From: Clostridia bacterium
GTDB taxonomy: Bacteria; Bacillota; Clostridia; UMGS1840; HGM11507
DNA length: 64,000 nt
Assembly: GCA_017414505.1 (NCBI GenBank)
Contig: JAFQLQ010000032.1
Location: forward strand, 1 to 64,000
Direction of reading: 5' to 3'
Shown: one piece after another, positions 25,585 through 34,801 of the stretch
Layout of the letters: each line of letters begins with the position of its first letter
Position numbering within the stretch: position 1 is the stretch's first letter
Notes under the pieces: generated by a model
Database searches by the model: none
Seen by the model: only the letters and a program-made list of their open reading frames with translations
What the model was told of the DNA's origin: nothing
Made by a program: the position numbers and the translations under genes

Positions 25585-27720
25585 ATGGTATACGGACTAA
25601 AATGGGAGGGCTGCCGAGTTGCGGAAAACGAATGGTTTCCAGCATCGGTTCCCGGCAACATTCAGAAGGATTATGGAGAATATAAAAATTTTCCTGATAT
25701 ACATTACGGTAAAAATGTTGAGATGTACGAAGCTTATGAGGATGACGAATGGATGTACCGTACGTATTTTGATGTTAAACCATCCGGAGATGAGCGATTA
25801 TATTTTGTGAGCAACGGTATTGAATACGAATATAAAATAGCCATTAACGGCAAAACCATATTTGAGCACGAGGGAATGTTCACAAAAGCAGAAATAGATT
25901 TAACTGATTATCTTGAAGATGAAAATTGCCTTACCGTAAAAATTCTTCCTCATCCTTTAAGCGGAGAAAAAAGAGGAACCGGACGTGATGAAGCAAAATG
26001 CAGTGTAAAACCACCCGTTGGTTATGGCTGGGACTGGCACCCAAGATGTATCTCCTCGGGAATGTGGGAGGAAGCTTTTTTGGAAACCAGAAATGCAAAT
26101 AAAATTTGTGAGTGCCTGTGCACATACGAGCTTTCTGCTGATTTTTCAAAAGCGAAATTAACCTTTGAAATTGATTGTGATGTAACTCCTGAAATAACTT
26201 TATATGATCCACAGGGGAATATAGTGTATCAGGGAACCGAACCCACATTTGAAATTGAAAATATAAAGCTTTGGTGGTGTAACGGTCAGGGTGAGCCAAA
26301 TCGCTACAGTTATACAGTAAAAACTGCTGAAGATGAAGCTTCCGGAAATATCGGCTTCAAAACAGTTAAACTTGTAATGAACGAAGATGCATGGATTGAA
26401 CCGGCTTTATTCCCAAAATCAAGAAGCGCAGCACCTGCCACCGTTGAATTGAATGGCAGAAAAATATTTGCAAAAGGAAGCAACTGGGTAAGACCGGAAA
26501 TGTTCCCCGGCGTGTGTGACAGAAGCACTTACGAGCCTCTCGTAAAATATGCAAAGGATGCTAATATGAATATTTTCCGTTGTTGGGGCGGTTCTGAAAT
26601 ATTTAAAGAAAGCTTTTACGATTTGTGCGACGAAATGGGAATTATGGTGTGGCAGGAATTTCCTCTTGCTTGCAATCTTTATCCCGATGATAATCACTAT
26701 CTTGAAATTCTCAATCAGGAGGCAACTGCAATTATAAAAAGACTTCGTTCGCACGCCTGCATAACTCTTTGGTGTGGAGGAAATGAACTGTTTAACAGCT
26801 GGTCGGGCATGACAGACCAGTCGTTGCCGCTACGCTTACTTGGTAAGCTTTGTTATGAGCTTGACAGAGATAAACCATTTATTATGACTTCGCCTCTTAT
26901 GGGAATGGCTCACGGAGGATATACATTTGTTGATTTTGATACCAACAAGGATGTTTTCTACACTTTCAGCCATGCGGAGAATACTGCATATACGGAATTT
27001 GGTGTGTCGGGAATTTCCTCTCCTGAGTATATTAAAACATTTATTCCTGAAAATGAACTGTTCCCACCCAGGGAAGGTGGAGCGTGGGAGAAGCATCACG
27101 CCTTTAATGTATGGATAGGAGATTCTTGGTTGTGCCCGAGCACGCTGGAAAGATACTTTGGTGAAATTACTTCTCTTGAAAGTATGTGTGAAAATTCTCA
27201 GTGGTTACAGAGTGAGGGGTATAAAGCGGCATTTGAGGAAGCACGCCGTCAATGGCCGAAATGTTCTATGGCAATAAACTGGTGTTATAACGAACCCTGG
27301 AAGGTAGCGGCAGGAAACTCACTTCTCAACTATCCTGCAGAGCCAAAGCCTTGCTATGAGGCTGTAAAAGCCGCACTTCGTGATACAATGGCAAGTGCAA
27401 GAATTCCTAAATTTGACTGGAACGAGGGTGAATTATTCTCTGCTGAATTATGGCTTTTAAACGACAGCCCTGAGCCGGTTAAAACAGATATCACGGCATA
27501 TCTTATAATGGGTGAAGAAAAAGTTAAATTGCTGACTTGGGAAAAAGTTTCAGCTGAGCCAAATTTACACAAACAGGGACATACCGTTCAGTATATCTTA
27601 CCTCATTTTGATTGTGACAGTATTACCTTACTTCTTGAAAGTGAATTCGGTATTTCGGAATATAAGCTAAGATATTATCCCAAGGTTACAGAAATTAAGA
27701 AAAAAATTCTTAATCAGTAA
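25585..27720 (+). CDS. beta-mannosidase-like glycoside hydrolase family 2
   Basis: 711 residues, no signal peptide. N-terminal sugar-binding jelly roll (VPGNIQKDY...YGKN...WMYRTYF), Ig-like domain, then a TIM barrel with NIFRCWGGSEIFKESFYDLCD, GIMVWQEF and acid/base Glu in LWCGGNELFNSW. The nucleophile region lies around YTEFGVSG. The C-terminal domain is short. The closest pattern is the GH2 beta-mannosidase/mannosylglycoprotein endo-mannosidase group. With GH38 it would strip both alpha- and beta-mannosyl units. RBS AAAGGAG. Confidence 0.88.
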   Translation: MVYGLKWEGCRVAENEWFPASVPGNIQKDYGEYKNFPDIHYGKNVEMYEAYEDDEWMYRTYFDVKPSGDERLYFVSNGIEYEYKIAINGKTIFEHEGMFTKAEIDLTDYLEDENCLTVKILPHPLSGEKRGTGRDEAKCSVKPPVGYGWDWHPRCISSGMWEEAFLETRNANKICECLCTYELSADFSKAKLTFEIDCDVTPEITLYDPQGNIVYQGTEPTFEIENIKLWWCNGQGEPNRYSYTVKTAEDEASGNIGFKTVKLVMNEDAWIEPALFPKSRSAAPATVELNGRKIFAKGSNWVRPEMFPGVCDRSTYEPLVKYAKDANMNIFRCWGGSEIFKESFYDLCDEMGIMVWQEFPLACNLYPDDNHYLEILNQEATAIIKRLRSHACITLWCGGNELFNSWSGMTDQSLPLRLLGKLCYELDRDKPFIMTSPLMGMAHGGYTFVDFDTNKDVFYTFSHAENTAYTEFGVSGISSPEYIKTFIPENELFPPREGGAWEKHHAFNVWIGDSWLCPSTLERYFGEITSLESMCENSQWLQSEGYKAAFEEARRQWPKCSMAINWCYNEPWKVAAGNSLLNYPAEPKPCYEAVKAALRDTMASARIPKFDWNEGELFSAELWLLNDSPEPVKTDITAYLIMGEEKVKLLTWEKVSAEPNLHKQGHTVQYILPHFDCDSITLLLESEFGISEYKLRYYPKVTEIKKKILNQ

Positions 27721-27787
27721 ATTTATGGGAACAAAATATAAATCATGAGAGTCTTAGTAATATACCAATAAGAAAGGAGCATAAAAT

Positions 27788-29824
27788 ATGAAGAAAATTT
27801 TATGTATTGTTTTATCATTAGTTACGCTTACGGCAATGAGCTTCACTTCTTTTGCAGAGGACAGTACACTTGCCGGAATGATTTTGCAGGCTAAGGAAAA
27901 AATTTCTGTTCCCGAAGCATTAAGCAAATTCTCAAGCCATGTTTCGGAATCGGACGGACTTGTAAATTACAGTTTAACCTGGGAAACACCGGAAGATTAT
28001 GCAGGCAAATATCAGAATGTAGAAATAGTGATAAACAGTAAAGGCGACGTAACCCGTTATTACAGAAATTCAGAGTATAAAAATCAGCCTTCACTCCCCG
28101 GGCTTTCGGAGGAGGAGCTTGAAAAAATTGCAACCGACTGGCTTATAACTCTTAATCCAAGCTGGGCAGGGGAGCTGTATTTGTCAGAAATAGGTTCAGA
28201 TATTCACGATTCGGCAGCTTTTGTTAATTTTGAAAGAAAGGTTAACGGAATACCATTCTGCAATAATTCTGCAGCTGTAAGACTGGATAAGAAGAGTGGA
28301 GAAATCTGCGATTTTTATTCAAACTGGCAGTACGAAAGTAAAATTCCTGCTCCTGACGGTGTAATTTCAAAAGAAGAGGCACAAAAAAAATATTTTGAGC
28401 TTTCACCTTTACAGTTAGTTTACAGAAAATTTAAGGATACAGATGAAGCAAAACTTATTTATGTGCCGGAAAACGCCGGTATTATGATTGGTGCAGCCGA
28501 TGGCGGTGAAGTAAAAGATGAAGAAACCGGTTTCAGCACAGATATGGCAAACACCAAAGAAGCACTTGCTATGTCGGCTTCGGGCAGTAACTCTGCAAGA
28601 CAGTTAACACCGGAAGAATCCGCTGTTGTTGAAGAAATGGCAGGAACAATCAGCCGGGAAGAGGTTGTTTGTATTCTGAGTGAGATTGAGCACACCAATT
28701 TTAAGAATATGACACCTAAAAATATTTCCTACGGAAAATACGAAGACAAATATTATGTTGATGTTACCTACGATACATATAAAAATGAAAAATCAGTCTG
28801 GAACTATGCTTCAGCACGTCTTGATGCGGTTACCGGAGAAATTTTAAGATTGAACTGTTACAACGATGTTGACTCAAAGGCAGAGGAAGCTTATAAAGAT
28901 GAAGCACTTGCAATTGCAGACGAATTTGTAAAAAAATATGCTCCTCAGCAAAAGGATAAAATAAAGCTTGTTACCGAAGAGGGGAATAATGTTCGGTTTG
29001 TTCAGCTTGTAAACGGATACAAATATGAGGGAAATAATATTTCCGTTTCGGTTTGCCCCTATACGGGATTGATTAATTCCTACTATAAAAACTGGGATGA
29101 TGAAATTGTTTTTGAAAGTCCCGAGGGTATAATAACACCTGAACAGGCGCAGAAAATCATATGTGAAAAACCCGGTATTTCGCTTAAATATACAGTAGTT
29201 AACGAATATACCGATAAAAGAGAGCTGAAGCTTGTTTATTCGATAAACGATGGATACAATAACGTAAGAGCCAAAGATGGCGTAATCGTGAATTACAGTG
29301 CAGATATTCCAACCGAAGAAAAAACTGTTTATCCTACCGATATTTCAGGTCATTACGGTGAAATGCACATAAATACACTTATTAAAAACGGTGTGATAAA
29401 ATCAGAGAATGCGCTGTTCCGTCCGGAGGAATATATAACTCAGGCTGAGGCTCTTGAAATGGTTGCGGCACTCAAGGGATATTATCTTCCCAGACCGATT
29501 GTATTTGAAAATTTGTTTTCTTATGTGAACAGAAATGATATAGTTGATTTTGAAGAAAAGAATCCCGATTCGGTAATTAACCGACAAACTGCTGTAAAAT
29601 ACATTGTAAGAGCACTTGGATATAAAGAAGTTGCGGAAATAGGCGGTATTTACAAAACCGGATTTGCCGATGAATGGCAGATTTCAAATGACTTTATGGG
29701 CTATGTTGCAATTGCAAAAGGTCTTGGAATTGTAAACGGAAACGGTAACGGATATTTTAATCCTGCCGAAAGCGTAAAGCGTGCGGATTTTGCAATTATG
29801 ATTTATAATTATCTGAGTAAATAA
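27788..29824 (+). CDS. secreted YcdB/YcdC-domain protein with SLH domains
   Basis: Signal peptide at residues 1-23 (ends SFAED). Two PepSY-like YcdB/YcdC units follow: about 30-210 with NFERKVNGIPFCNNSAAVRLD and about 290-510 with FVQLVNGYKYEGNNISVSVCP, each ending in an EAQ-K/Q helix. Residues about 515-678 hold two to three SLH repeats (DISGHYGEMHINTLIKNG, NALFRPEEYITQAEAL and GYVAIAKGLGIVNGNGNGYF). The SLH part would bind pyruvylated wall polymer. YcdB/YcdC domains are thought to inhibit or sense peptidases; no enzyme motif is seen. RBS AAAGGAG. Confidence 0.85.
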   Translation: MKKILCIVLSLVTLTAMSFTSFAEDSTLAGMILQAKEKISVPEALSKFSSHVSESDGLVNYSLTWETPEDYAGKYQNVEIVINSKGDVTRYYRNSEYKNQPSLPGLSEEELEKIATDWLITLNPSWAGELYLSEIGSDIHDSAAFVNFERKVNGIPFCNNSAAVRLDKKSGEICDFYSNWQYESKIPAPDGVISKEEAQKKYFELSPLQLVYRKFKDTDEAKLIYVPENAGIMIGAADGGEVKDEETGFSTDMANTKEALAMSASGSNSARQLTPEESAVVEEMAGTISREEVVCILSEIEHTNFKNMTPKNISYGKYEDKYYVDVTYDTYKNEKSVWNYASARLDAVTGEILRLNCYNDVDSKAEEAYKDEALAIADEFVKKYAPQQKDKIKLVTEEGNNVRFVQLVNGYKYEGNNISVSVCPYTGLINSYYKNWDDEIVFESPEGIITPEQAQKIICEKPGISLKYTVVNEYTDKRELKLVYSINDGYNNVRAKDGVIVNYSADIPTEEKTVYPTDISGHYGEMHINTLIKNGVIKSENALFRPEEYITQAEALEMVAALKGYYLPRPIVFENLFSYVNRNDIVDFEEKNPDSVINRQTAVKYIVRALGYKEVAEIGGIYKTGFADEWQISNDFMGYVAIAKGLGIVNGNGNGYFNPAESVKRADFAIMIYNYLSK

Positions 29825-29837
29825 GCATACAAAAATA

Positions 29838-29866
29838 TGCCCTGCATCGTTTGATGCAGGGCAGTT
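29838..29866. terminator. terminator between convergent SLH and subtilase genes
   Basis: A perfect 10-bp stem GCCCTGCATC / GATGCAGGGC, with TTTTCTATTTT downstream and AAAATA on the left, so it can serve both strands. Confidence 0.8.
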
Positions 29867-29868
29867 TT

Positions 29869-31236
29869 CTATTTTAAGTATTCTCTGTATAATGCAAGCG
29901 GTGAGATTTTACTTGCATTGTTCCATATCATAAGTTTAAATTTATCCGTTGATGGAGTGAAAGTTAATTTCTGGGTTTGCTTTGCTCCGATAATGATATT
30001 ATTTGAACTACTGTTTTTCAGAAGAGTGCTTTCATATTCTCCGGTAATTGCTGATGCCTGCAGTAAATTTTCGGTGTTGTTGTAAACAGTTGAGGAAATT
30101 TCGCCATTGTTTTCGGAAAATGGAGAAATGAAAACCTCGGTATTTTCAAGAAGCTTGTCCACTAAAGCTTCAGCATTTACAAGACCATAGCCGTAATAAT
30201 TGTCTCTGCCCGTAGTTCCCAGGTCGGTACAGGTTGAAGTTAAGGCAACAGAAAATTTCTGCGGCGTTATATCTTTGTCAATACAAGCGGCTATTGCCGC
30301 AAGTGCCGAAACCTGAGGCGCGGAAAATGAAGTTCCGCTATCTTCCGAATAAGTGCCGATGCTTTCAATTCCTTCACCGGGAGCAACAACATCCACACTT
30401 GCGTTATAATGTGAAAAATACGAAACTACAGAGTTTGCATCAACTGCACCAACACCTACAACATTATCGTAGGCGGCAGGGAACATTAAAGTTTTTCTTA
30501 TACTTTCGATTTTTGAGTTTCCAACAGCGGCAACAACTATACAGTTTTTTGAAATTGCATAATTTACTGCATCTGCCAGGGTTTGATTTGCCCATGTAGA
30601 GCCACCGCCAAAACTCATATTTATAACTTTGCATCCGAAATCATCAACTGCAGACCTTATTGCGTTACCTACCAATGCTGCGGATGGACTTGGTTTTGTT
30701 GTATCAAAGCATTTGAGAGGTACAATTTTTGCATGGTTTGCAACTCCGTCAATATAGCTTCCGTTTGCTTTTGCGGCAATAATTCCGCTTACATAGGTTC
30801 CGTGACCGATATTGTCGGAAACATCTGTGTTATTACTTGCAAAGTTGTAACCGGGAAGAAGATTGTCTTTCAAATCATCATGAGCATTTACTCCCGAATC
30901 AATAACCGCAACCTTAACATCATTGCCAAAACATCCCAGATCCCACGCTTTTGATATTTTTATCATTTCGTTGTTCCAGGAAGGCGCACTTGTGCCGGTG
31001 CTTTCGTAGGTATCAAAGAGTTCGACTGTGTATTCCGGCTCATAAAATTCTACGACACCGGCTTCAAGGTATTCGGGAAGTTCATCTTCGGTTACTGTGA
31101 TGTATTTTATTGTAATATTGTCTGCACTTAAGGTGTTTACAGAATCATTTAATTTTATAATATACTTGTCCTCAGCTTTAACACCAAACACGGCAAGTAT
31201 AAGAATAAACGACGATAAAATTAACGTTTTTTTCAT
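29869..31236 (-). CDS. secreted subtilisin-like serine protease (S8)
   Basis: 455 residues: signal peptide at 1-21; short propeptide-like segment; catalytic domain at about 90-345. The triad is complete: Asp113 in VAVIDSGV, His145 in GHGTYVSGI, Ser303 in GTSFSAP, with oxyanion Asn240 in VGNS. The C-terminal 110 residues form a beta-rich domain. No SLH or sortase motif, so the enzyme is released or held by an unknown contact. Its start codon overlaps the end of the TIGR04086 gene by four bases (ATGA). Confidence 0.92.
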   Translation of the reverse strand: MKKTLILSSFILILAVFGVKAEDKYIIKLNDSVNTLSADNITIKYITVTEDELPEYLEAGVVEFYEPEYTVELFDTYESTGTSAPSWNNEMIKISKAWDLGCFGNDVKVAVIDSGVNAHDDLKDNLLPGYNFASNNTDVSDNIGHGTYVSGIIAAKANGSYIDGVANHAKIVPLKCFDTTKPSPSAALVGNAIRSAVDDFGCKVINMSFGGGSTWANQTLADAVNYAISKNCIVVAAVGNSKIESIRKTLMFPAAYDNVVGVGAVDANSVVSYFSHYNASVDVVAPGEGIESIGTYSEDSGTSFSAPQVSALAAIAACIDKDITPQKFSVALTSTCTDLGTTGRDNYYGYGLVNAEALVDKLLENTEVFISPFSENNGEISSTVYNNTENLLQASAITGEYESTLLKNSSSNNIIIGAKQTQKLTFTPSTDKFKLMIWNNASKISPLALYREYLK

Positions 31237-31652
31237 TGTACTCTTCTTCTTGCGGGCTTTTTTCTGTTGATACCAAAAATTCCGCCAATCATTGCAATTA
31301 CTACAACTGCAAGCATAAGCTGAAAGAAAAATGTAGTAAATTTAAAGCCTTTTGTAAAGAAAAGACCGATAACTGTCATTAAAATATAGTAGAAAAGACC
31401 GGTAACTCCGCCGTTTACAATGCCAAAGGAGGAACAGTTTCTTGAAGTGATATAACCGATTAACAGGCTTATAATGCTCATAATAATTATGTTAAAAACC
31501 TTAACTGCAACGGCATTTGTAACTCCTATGAAAACCACAAGAGCAATTACCGCATAAAGAATCATTGTTAAAATTGCGCCGAGAATTGAGCTTATAATTA
31601 CCCGTTTGTAGTTAATCGGAAGCTTTTTTAAAACATTTAAAATTTTACTCAT
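31233..31652 (-). CDS. TIGR04086 family membrane protein
   Basis: 139 residues with four hydrophobic segments (about 17-43, 48-66, 79-98, 105-128), a cytoplasmic start rich in Lys, and a KKPARRRVQ tail. The pattern GAILTMILYAVIALV and SIISLLIGYITSR...GIVNGGVTGLFYY matches TIGR04086/DUF3792, a Firmicutes family of unknown role. It overlaps the radical SAM gene upstream and the protease gene downstream, so the three are translationally coupled. Confidence 0.8.
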   Translation of the reverse strand: MSKILNVLKKLPINYKRVIISSILGAILTMILYAVIALVVFIGVTNAVAVKVFNIIIMSIISLLIGYITSRNCSSFGIVNGGVTGLFYYILMTVIGLFFTKGFKFTTFFFQLMLAVVVIAMIGGIFGINRKKPARRRVQ

Positions 31653-32562
31653 AATCTATCCATCCTTTTCCCTGATAAGAATTTCTTTTTTCCATTTCGC
31701 AAAGAATTTCATCGTGAACCTTTCGCCAGCTGTTTCCCCAGTTTTCAAAAAGAGTAAGTTCTTCGGGAGCTCTGCCTAAAAGCCTTTGAACAGCAATGTC
31801 TTTTTTAAGATTTTCCAGAAAAACAATAACTTCATTTATATATTCATCTTTGCTTTTGGGCTTAATTTCACCTTTTTCATACATTTCACCAAGAACTGTA
31901 TTTTTTAGTATGTAAAGTGAATGAATTTTAACGTTGTCAACATTTAGTACAGAAAGGATTTTTGCAGTTTCCTTAACGTCTCTTAAATCGTCACCTATAA
32001 GTCCTAAAATAACGTGGACACCTACATAAAATCCGTATTTTTTTATTCTTAGAACCGCATCAATAAACTCCGAAAGTCCGTGACCTCTGTTTAAAAATTC
32101 CAAAGTTTTGTAGTTAGCAGTCTGAAGTCCGAGTTCAAAGGTTATATCTACGTTGTATTTTTCTTTTATTTCGGAGGCTTTTTTCAAATGCTCGTCGCCA
32201 ACACAGTCCGGTCTTGTGGAAACCGTTATTCCCACAATATTTTCACTTTCTGCCGCTTCGGCAAGGTTGTCATAAAAAATGTCTGCCGCTAAATATGTAT
32301 TCGTAAAATTCTGAAAATATGCAATGAATTTCTCCGCTTTGTACTTCTTTCCTATATATTCTCTGTTGGTTTCAAGCTGTTTTGAAATTGAAAGAGTATT
32401 TTCAAGCATTTCAAAGCCTGCTCCTTCTGAGGAACAGAAAATACATCCGCCTGTGCCTTTTTTACCGTCTCGGTTGGGACAGGTTACATTTATGTTTACG
32501 GGAAGCTTGTAAACTTTGCCGCCGTATTTTTTTGAAAGATAATCGGAATATTTATAATACAT
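31645..32562 (-). CDS. TIGR01212 family radical SAM protein (YhcC-like)
   Basis: Starts MYYKYSDYLSKKYGGKVYKL. The [4Fe-4S]-binding cysteines lie in CPNRDGKKGTGGCIFCSSEG (C-x9-C-x2-C form of this family). Later blocks GITVSTRPDCV, FELGLQTANYKTLEFLNRGH, HVILGLIGD and KIHSLYILKNT are typical of TIGR01212. The reaction is unknown. A TTG at 32574 is possible, but GGGTG five bases upstream of the ATG at 32562 and the conserved N-terminus favour that ATG. Confidence 0.9.
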   Translation of the reverse strand: MYYKYSDYLSKKYGGKVYKLPVNINVTCPNRDGKKGTGGCIFCSSEGAGFEMLENTLSISKQLETNREYIGKKYKAEKFIAYFQNFTNTYLAADIFYDNLAEAAESENIVGITVSTRPDCVGDEHLKKASEIKEKYNVDITFELGLQTANYKTLEFLNRGHGLSEFIDAVLRIKKYGFYVGVHVILGLIGDDLRDVKETAKILSVLNVDNVKIHSLYILKNTVLGEMYEKGEIKPKSKDEYINEVIVFLENLKKDIAVQRLLGRAPEELTLFENWGNSWRKVHDEILCEMEKRNSYQGKGWIDYE

Positions 32563-32634
32563 ATTTTCACCCAATTCATTTTACTTTAATTAAAGATTTA
32601 TGTCAAGTATAAACGCAAAAATAATGGGAGGAGG

Positions 32635-32874
32635 TTAATCTTCCAATAACCATTTTATATCTACTTTTAAAATTTTTGCAAGCTCTCTTAATTCATAATC
32701 TGCAACAAATCTTGTTCCGATTTCAATTCGGGATATACTGTCTCTTTCTATAGTTATTCCGGCAACTTGCAATTTCGCCGCCAAATCACTTTGAGTTAAT
32801 TTAAGTTTGCAGCGTGCTTCATGCACGCGATTTCCACAAATATTTTTTTTACCATCATAATCGTAAATTTTCAC
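32635..32874 (-). CDS. XRE-family repressor of the divergent JAMM operon
   Basis: 79 residues, essentially one helix-turn-helix domain: VHEARCKLKLTQSDLAAKLQ, SISRIEIGTRFVADYELREL, then LAKILKVDIKWLLED. Starts at GTG (32874) with AAGGAG nine bases before it. It is transcribed away from a four-gene operon, with three matching operator-like sites in the shared 117-bp gap. The small size and divergent layout suggest a local repressor that also controls itself. Confidence 0.85.
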   Translation of the reverse strand: MKIYDYDGKKNICGNRVHEARCKLKLTQSDLAAKLQVAGITIERDSISRIEIGTRFVADYELRELAKILKVDIKWLLED

Positions 32875-32891
32875 AATTTTATTCTCCTTTT

Positions 32892-32960
32892 TGTGTTAAA
32901 GATAAGATTTTTTTCTTGACTTTAACACATTTTTGGTTTATAATTGTGTTAAAGATAAGA
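32892..32960. promoter_or_regulatory. operator cluster and promoter of the JAMM operon
   Basis: Plus-strand promoter: -35 TTGACT (32916-32921), 17 bp, -10 TATAAT (32939-32944). CTTTAACACA (32920-32929) and TGTGTTAAAG (32945-32954) form a perfect 10-bp dyad that brackets the spacer and the -10. A third copy, in direct orientation, lies at 32892-32901. The two direct copies are extended to 16 identical bases (TGTGTTAAAGATAAGA). This layout would let one XRE repressor shut both directions. Confidence 0.75.
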
Positions 32961-32991
32961 AATTAAACTTTTATGTAAAAAGGAGTTATTA

Positions 32992-33954
32992 ATGAATACA
33001 TCAAAATTATTGGAATATTTGTCTATATGCATAGATTTGGAAAAAAATAAACTCACTATCCAAAATATTATGGAGCATATTGATAAAAATATTGAAATTT
33101 GTAACAACGAAATAAAAGCAAATAATTTAAAAATTACAAACTCTATATATCAATTGGAGCAAAAAGAAGATGCTTTAAAAAATTACAAACCTAAAAATAA
33201 CAGAGAGTACGGATGTACATCGTTGTTTTTATTTTATATTGGAATAAGTTTGATTATTGCATCCATATCACTGGGAAAAGAAATGCAAAATATTTATGTA
33301 ACCATTACGGGAGGTTTGTTTGTAATTATTTTATGTTATGTTTTTCCTATAATGCGTGCTCATATAGGAGCAATAAAAAATAAAAAAAATGTGGAATCAG
33401 ATCTTCAAATATATACCATTCGTACTCAAGAAGAAGTACAAAAAAGATCTAAAAGGAATCAAACTGTTCAAAATAATGTTATAGCTAAATATCAGTCAGA
33501 GAAAAATGAGTTTAAAAAAACATATCAATTAACGTGTCAGACACTTCAAAAATATTATGATGCAAATGTTATCCCGTCAAAATACCGAAGTTTAGTACCT
33601 ATTTGTATGTTTTATGATTATATCATAACAGGAAGAACCTATTCATTAAAAAAGGATCTTAGTACATTTGATGAAGGTGCAATAAATATATATGAAGATG
33701 AACTATTTAAGAAAGAGATTTTATGTAAGCTTGATGTCATTATAGACCGATTGGATAATATAAATGAAAATCAAAAAATTTTATATGATACAATTAAACA
33801 AAGTCAGGCACAAACTCATAAATTATTGACTTCTATTGATATGAATATTTCCAAAACAAACAACCATCTTCAAACCATAGAATATCAAAATGCTCAACGA
33901 AATAAATGTCTTGAATATATTTCATACGTTGTATATCAAAAATATCATTATTAA
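32992..33954 (+). CDS. coiled-coil membrane protein of a JAMM-linked operon
   Basis: 320 residues: N-terminal coiled coil (about 15-65), two hydrophobic segments (about 76-92 and 100-117), then a long coiled coil and a conserved-looking block PSKYRSLVPICMFYDYI followed by TGRTYSL and AINIYEDEL, ending with KLDVIIDRLDNINENQKIL. Blocks of this kind recur, as far as I recall, in uncharacterised Firmicutes proteins. No enzyme motif. First gene after the XRE-controlled promoter; the next gene starts 16 bp on. Higher A content than its neighbours suggests recent acquisition. RBS AAAAGGAG. Confidence 0.7.
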   Translation: MNTSKLLEYLSICIDLEKNKLTIQNIMEHIDKNIEICNNEIKANNLKITNSIYQLEQKEDALKNYKPKNNREYGCTSLFLFYIGISLIIASISLGKEMQNIYVTITGGLFVIILCYVFPIMRAHIGAIKNKKNVESDLQIYTIRTQEEVQKRSKRNQTVQNNVIAKYQSEKNEFKKTYQLTCQTLQKYYDANVIPSKYRSLVPICMFYDYIITGRTYSLKKDLSTFDEGAINIYEDELFKKEILCKLDVIIDRLDNINENQKILYDTIKQSQAQTHKLLTSIDMNISKTNNHLQTIEYQNAQRNKCLEYISYVVYQKYHY

Positions 33955-33970
33955 CAGGAAAATATATGTT

Positions 33971-34408
33971 ATGATAATTACAAAATTTGCTTATAATAAA
34001 TTGAAAATTCTCATTCCAAAAACACCTCCTGAACATGGTGGTATATTGGGTAGTAAAAACGATGAAGTTATCACGGAAATTGTGATGGATAAAAGAGTTT
34101 ATTCATCAAATTACAACTGTAAATACAGCCCCAATATAGATTTTTTAAATTTATGTATTGAAAAATGGTGTGAAAACAATATTTCATTTAAAGGAATTTT
34201 TCATACACATTTTGCAGGAGTTAAAACTTTATCGTTGACGGATATACAATACATTTCTGATATTATGAACAGCATGCCCGAAGAAATTGAATATTTGTAT
34301 TTTCCAATTTTTGTTATGCCGGATTGTGAATTAGTGTGTTATAAAGCAGAAAGGATAAATGAGAAAATAGAAATTGAGTTAGATAGTGTTGATATAATTA
34401 GTTTATAA
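33971..34408 (+). CDS. JAMM (JAB/MPN+) metalloprotease
   Basis: 145 residues with a full JAMM signature: Glu21 in PPEHGGILG, then His78-Thr-His80 followed by seven residues and Ser88-Leu-Thr-Asp91 (FHTHFAGVKTLSLTD). In known JAB enzymes these bind Zn2+ and cut isopeptide or peptide bonds after ubiquitin-like tails or in prokaryotic substrates. No E1, E2 or ubiquitin-like gene lies nearby. The ATG at 33971 is chosen because AGGA precedes it and the longer frame would overlap the previous gene. Substrate unknown. Confidence 0.8.
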   Translation: MIITKFAYNKLKILIPKTPPEHGGILGSKNDEVITEIVMDKRVYSSNYNCKYSPNIDFLNLCIEKWCENNISFKGIFHTHFAGVKTLSLTDIQYISDIMNSMPEEIEYLYFPIFVMPDCELVCYKAERINEKIEIELDSVDIISL

Positions 34409-34446
34409 TAACTATAAATTTAAAATAAAATATGGAGGTTTAAATT

Positions 34447-34623
34447 ATGGAAAACAAAAAAGTAATTAAAATACCAAAGGGGTGTTTTGAAGGAAATTGC
34501 TCAGATTGTATTTATGCAAATTGGCATGATAAGGATAGCCAAGGTCGTGTAAAATGTCAAGGGCCTTATGGCGGGTATAACAATCCTGATAACAGAAATG
34601 GTTGTATTCATTATAAAAAATAA
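34447..34623 (+). CDS. small Cys-rich protein
   Basis: 58 residues, starting MENKKVIKIPKGCFEGNC and ending GCIHYKK. Five cysteines in the order C13, C18, C21, C37, C53 with a CxxxxCxxC cluster, QGRVKCQGPYGGYNNP and NGC, suggesting a small metal-binding knuckle. RBS GGAGG (34433-34437) nine bases before the ATG is strong, which supports translation. Third gene of the XRE-controlled operon. No function known. Confidence 0.7.
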   Translation: MENKKVIKIPKGCFEGNCSDCIYANWHDKDSQGRVKCQGPYGGYNNPDNRNGCIHYKK

Positions 34624-34642
34624 CAAGAAAGAGGAAAATATT

Positions 34643-34792
34643 ATGAAAAAATATAAAATAAAAGAATTATTTTTTTTTAAAAAAGCTAAAAATCTGAAGA
34701 AGATATTGACATCAGAAAAAGTTAAAAAATTTGTTAAAGAATTGAGTAAAAGCTACAAGAATTTAATGGACACTTTTGATGTGACTAAATAA
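34643..34792 (+). CDS. small Lys-rich protein, last gene of the JAMM operon
   Basis: 49 residues, MKKYKIKELFFFKKAKNLKK at the start, 16 lysines, predicted mostly helical with one amphipathic face. RBS AAGAGGAAA seven bases before the ATG at 34643; an in-frame ATG at 34568 lies inside the Cys-rich gene and lacks a site. A terminator follows at once. It may be a real small protein or a recent relic; nothing in it points to a function. Confidence 0.5.
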   Translation: MKKYKIKELFFFKKAKNLKKILTSEKVKKFVKELSKSYKNLMDTFDVTK

Positions 34793-34801
34793 CCTTTTTT
34801 T

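Noticed and set aside
33971-34792. Bacterial ubiquitin-like conjugation operon
   Set aside because: Only the JAMM enzyme is present; the two small proteins lack a beta-grasp pattern or Gly-Gly end, and no E1 or E2 gene is nearby.
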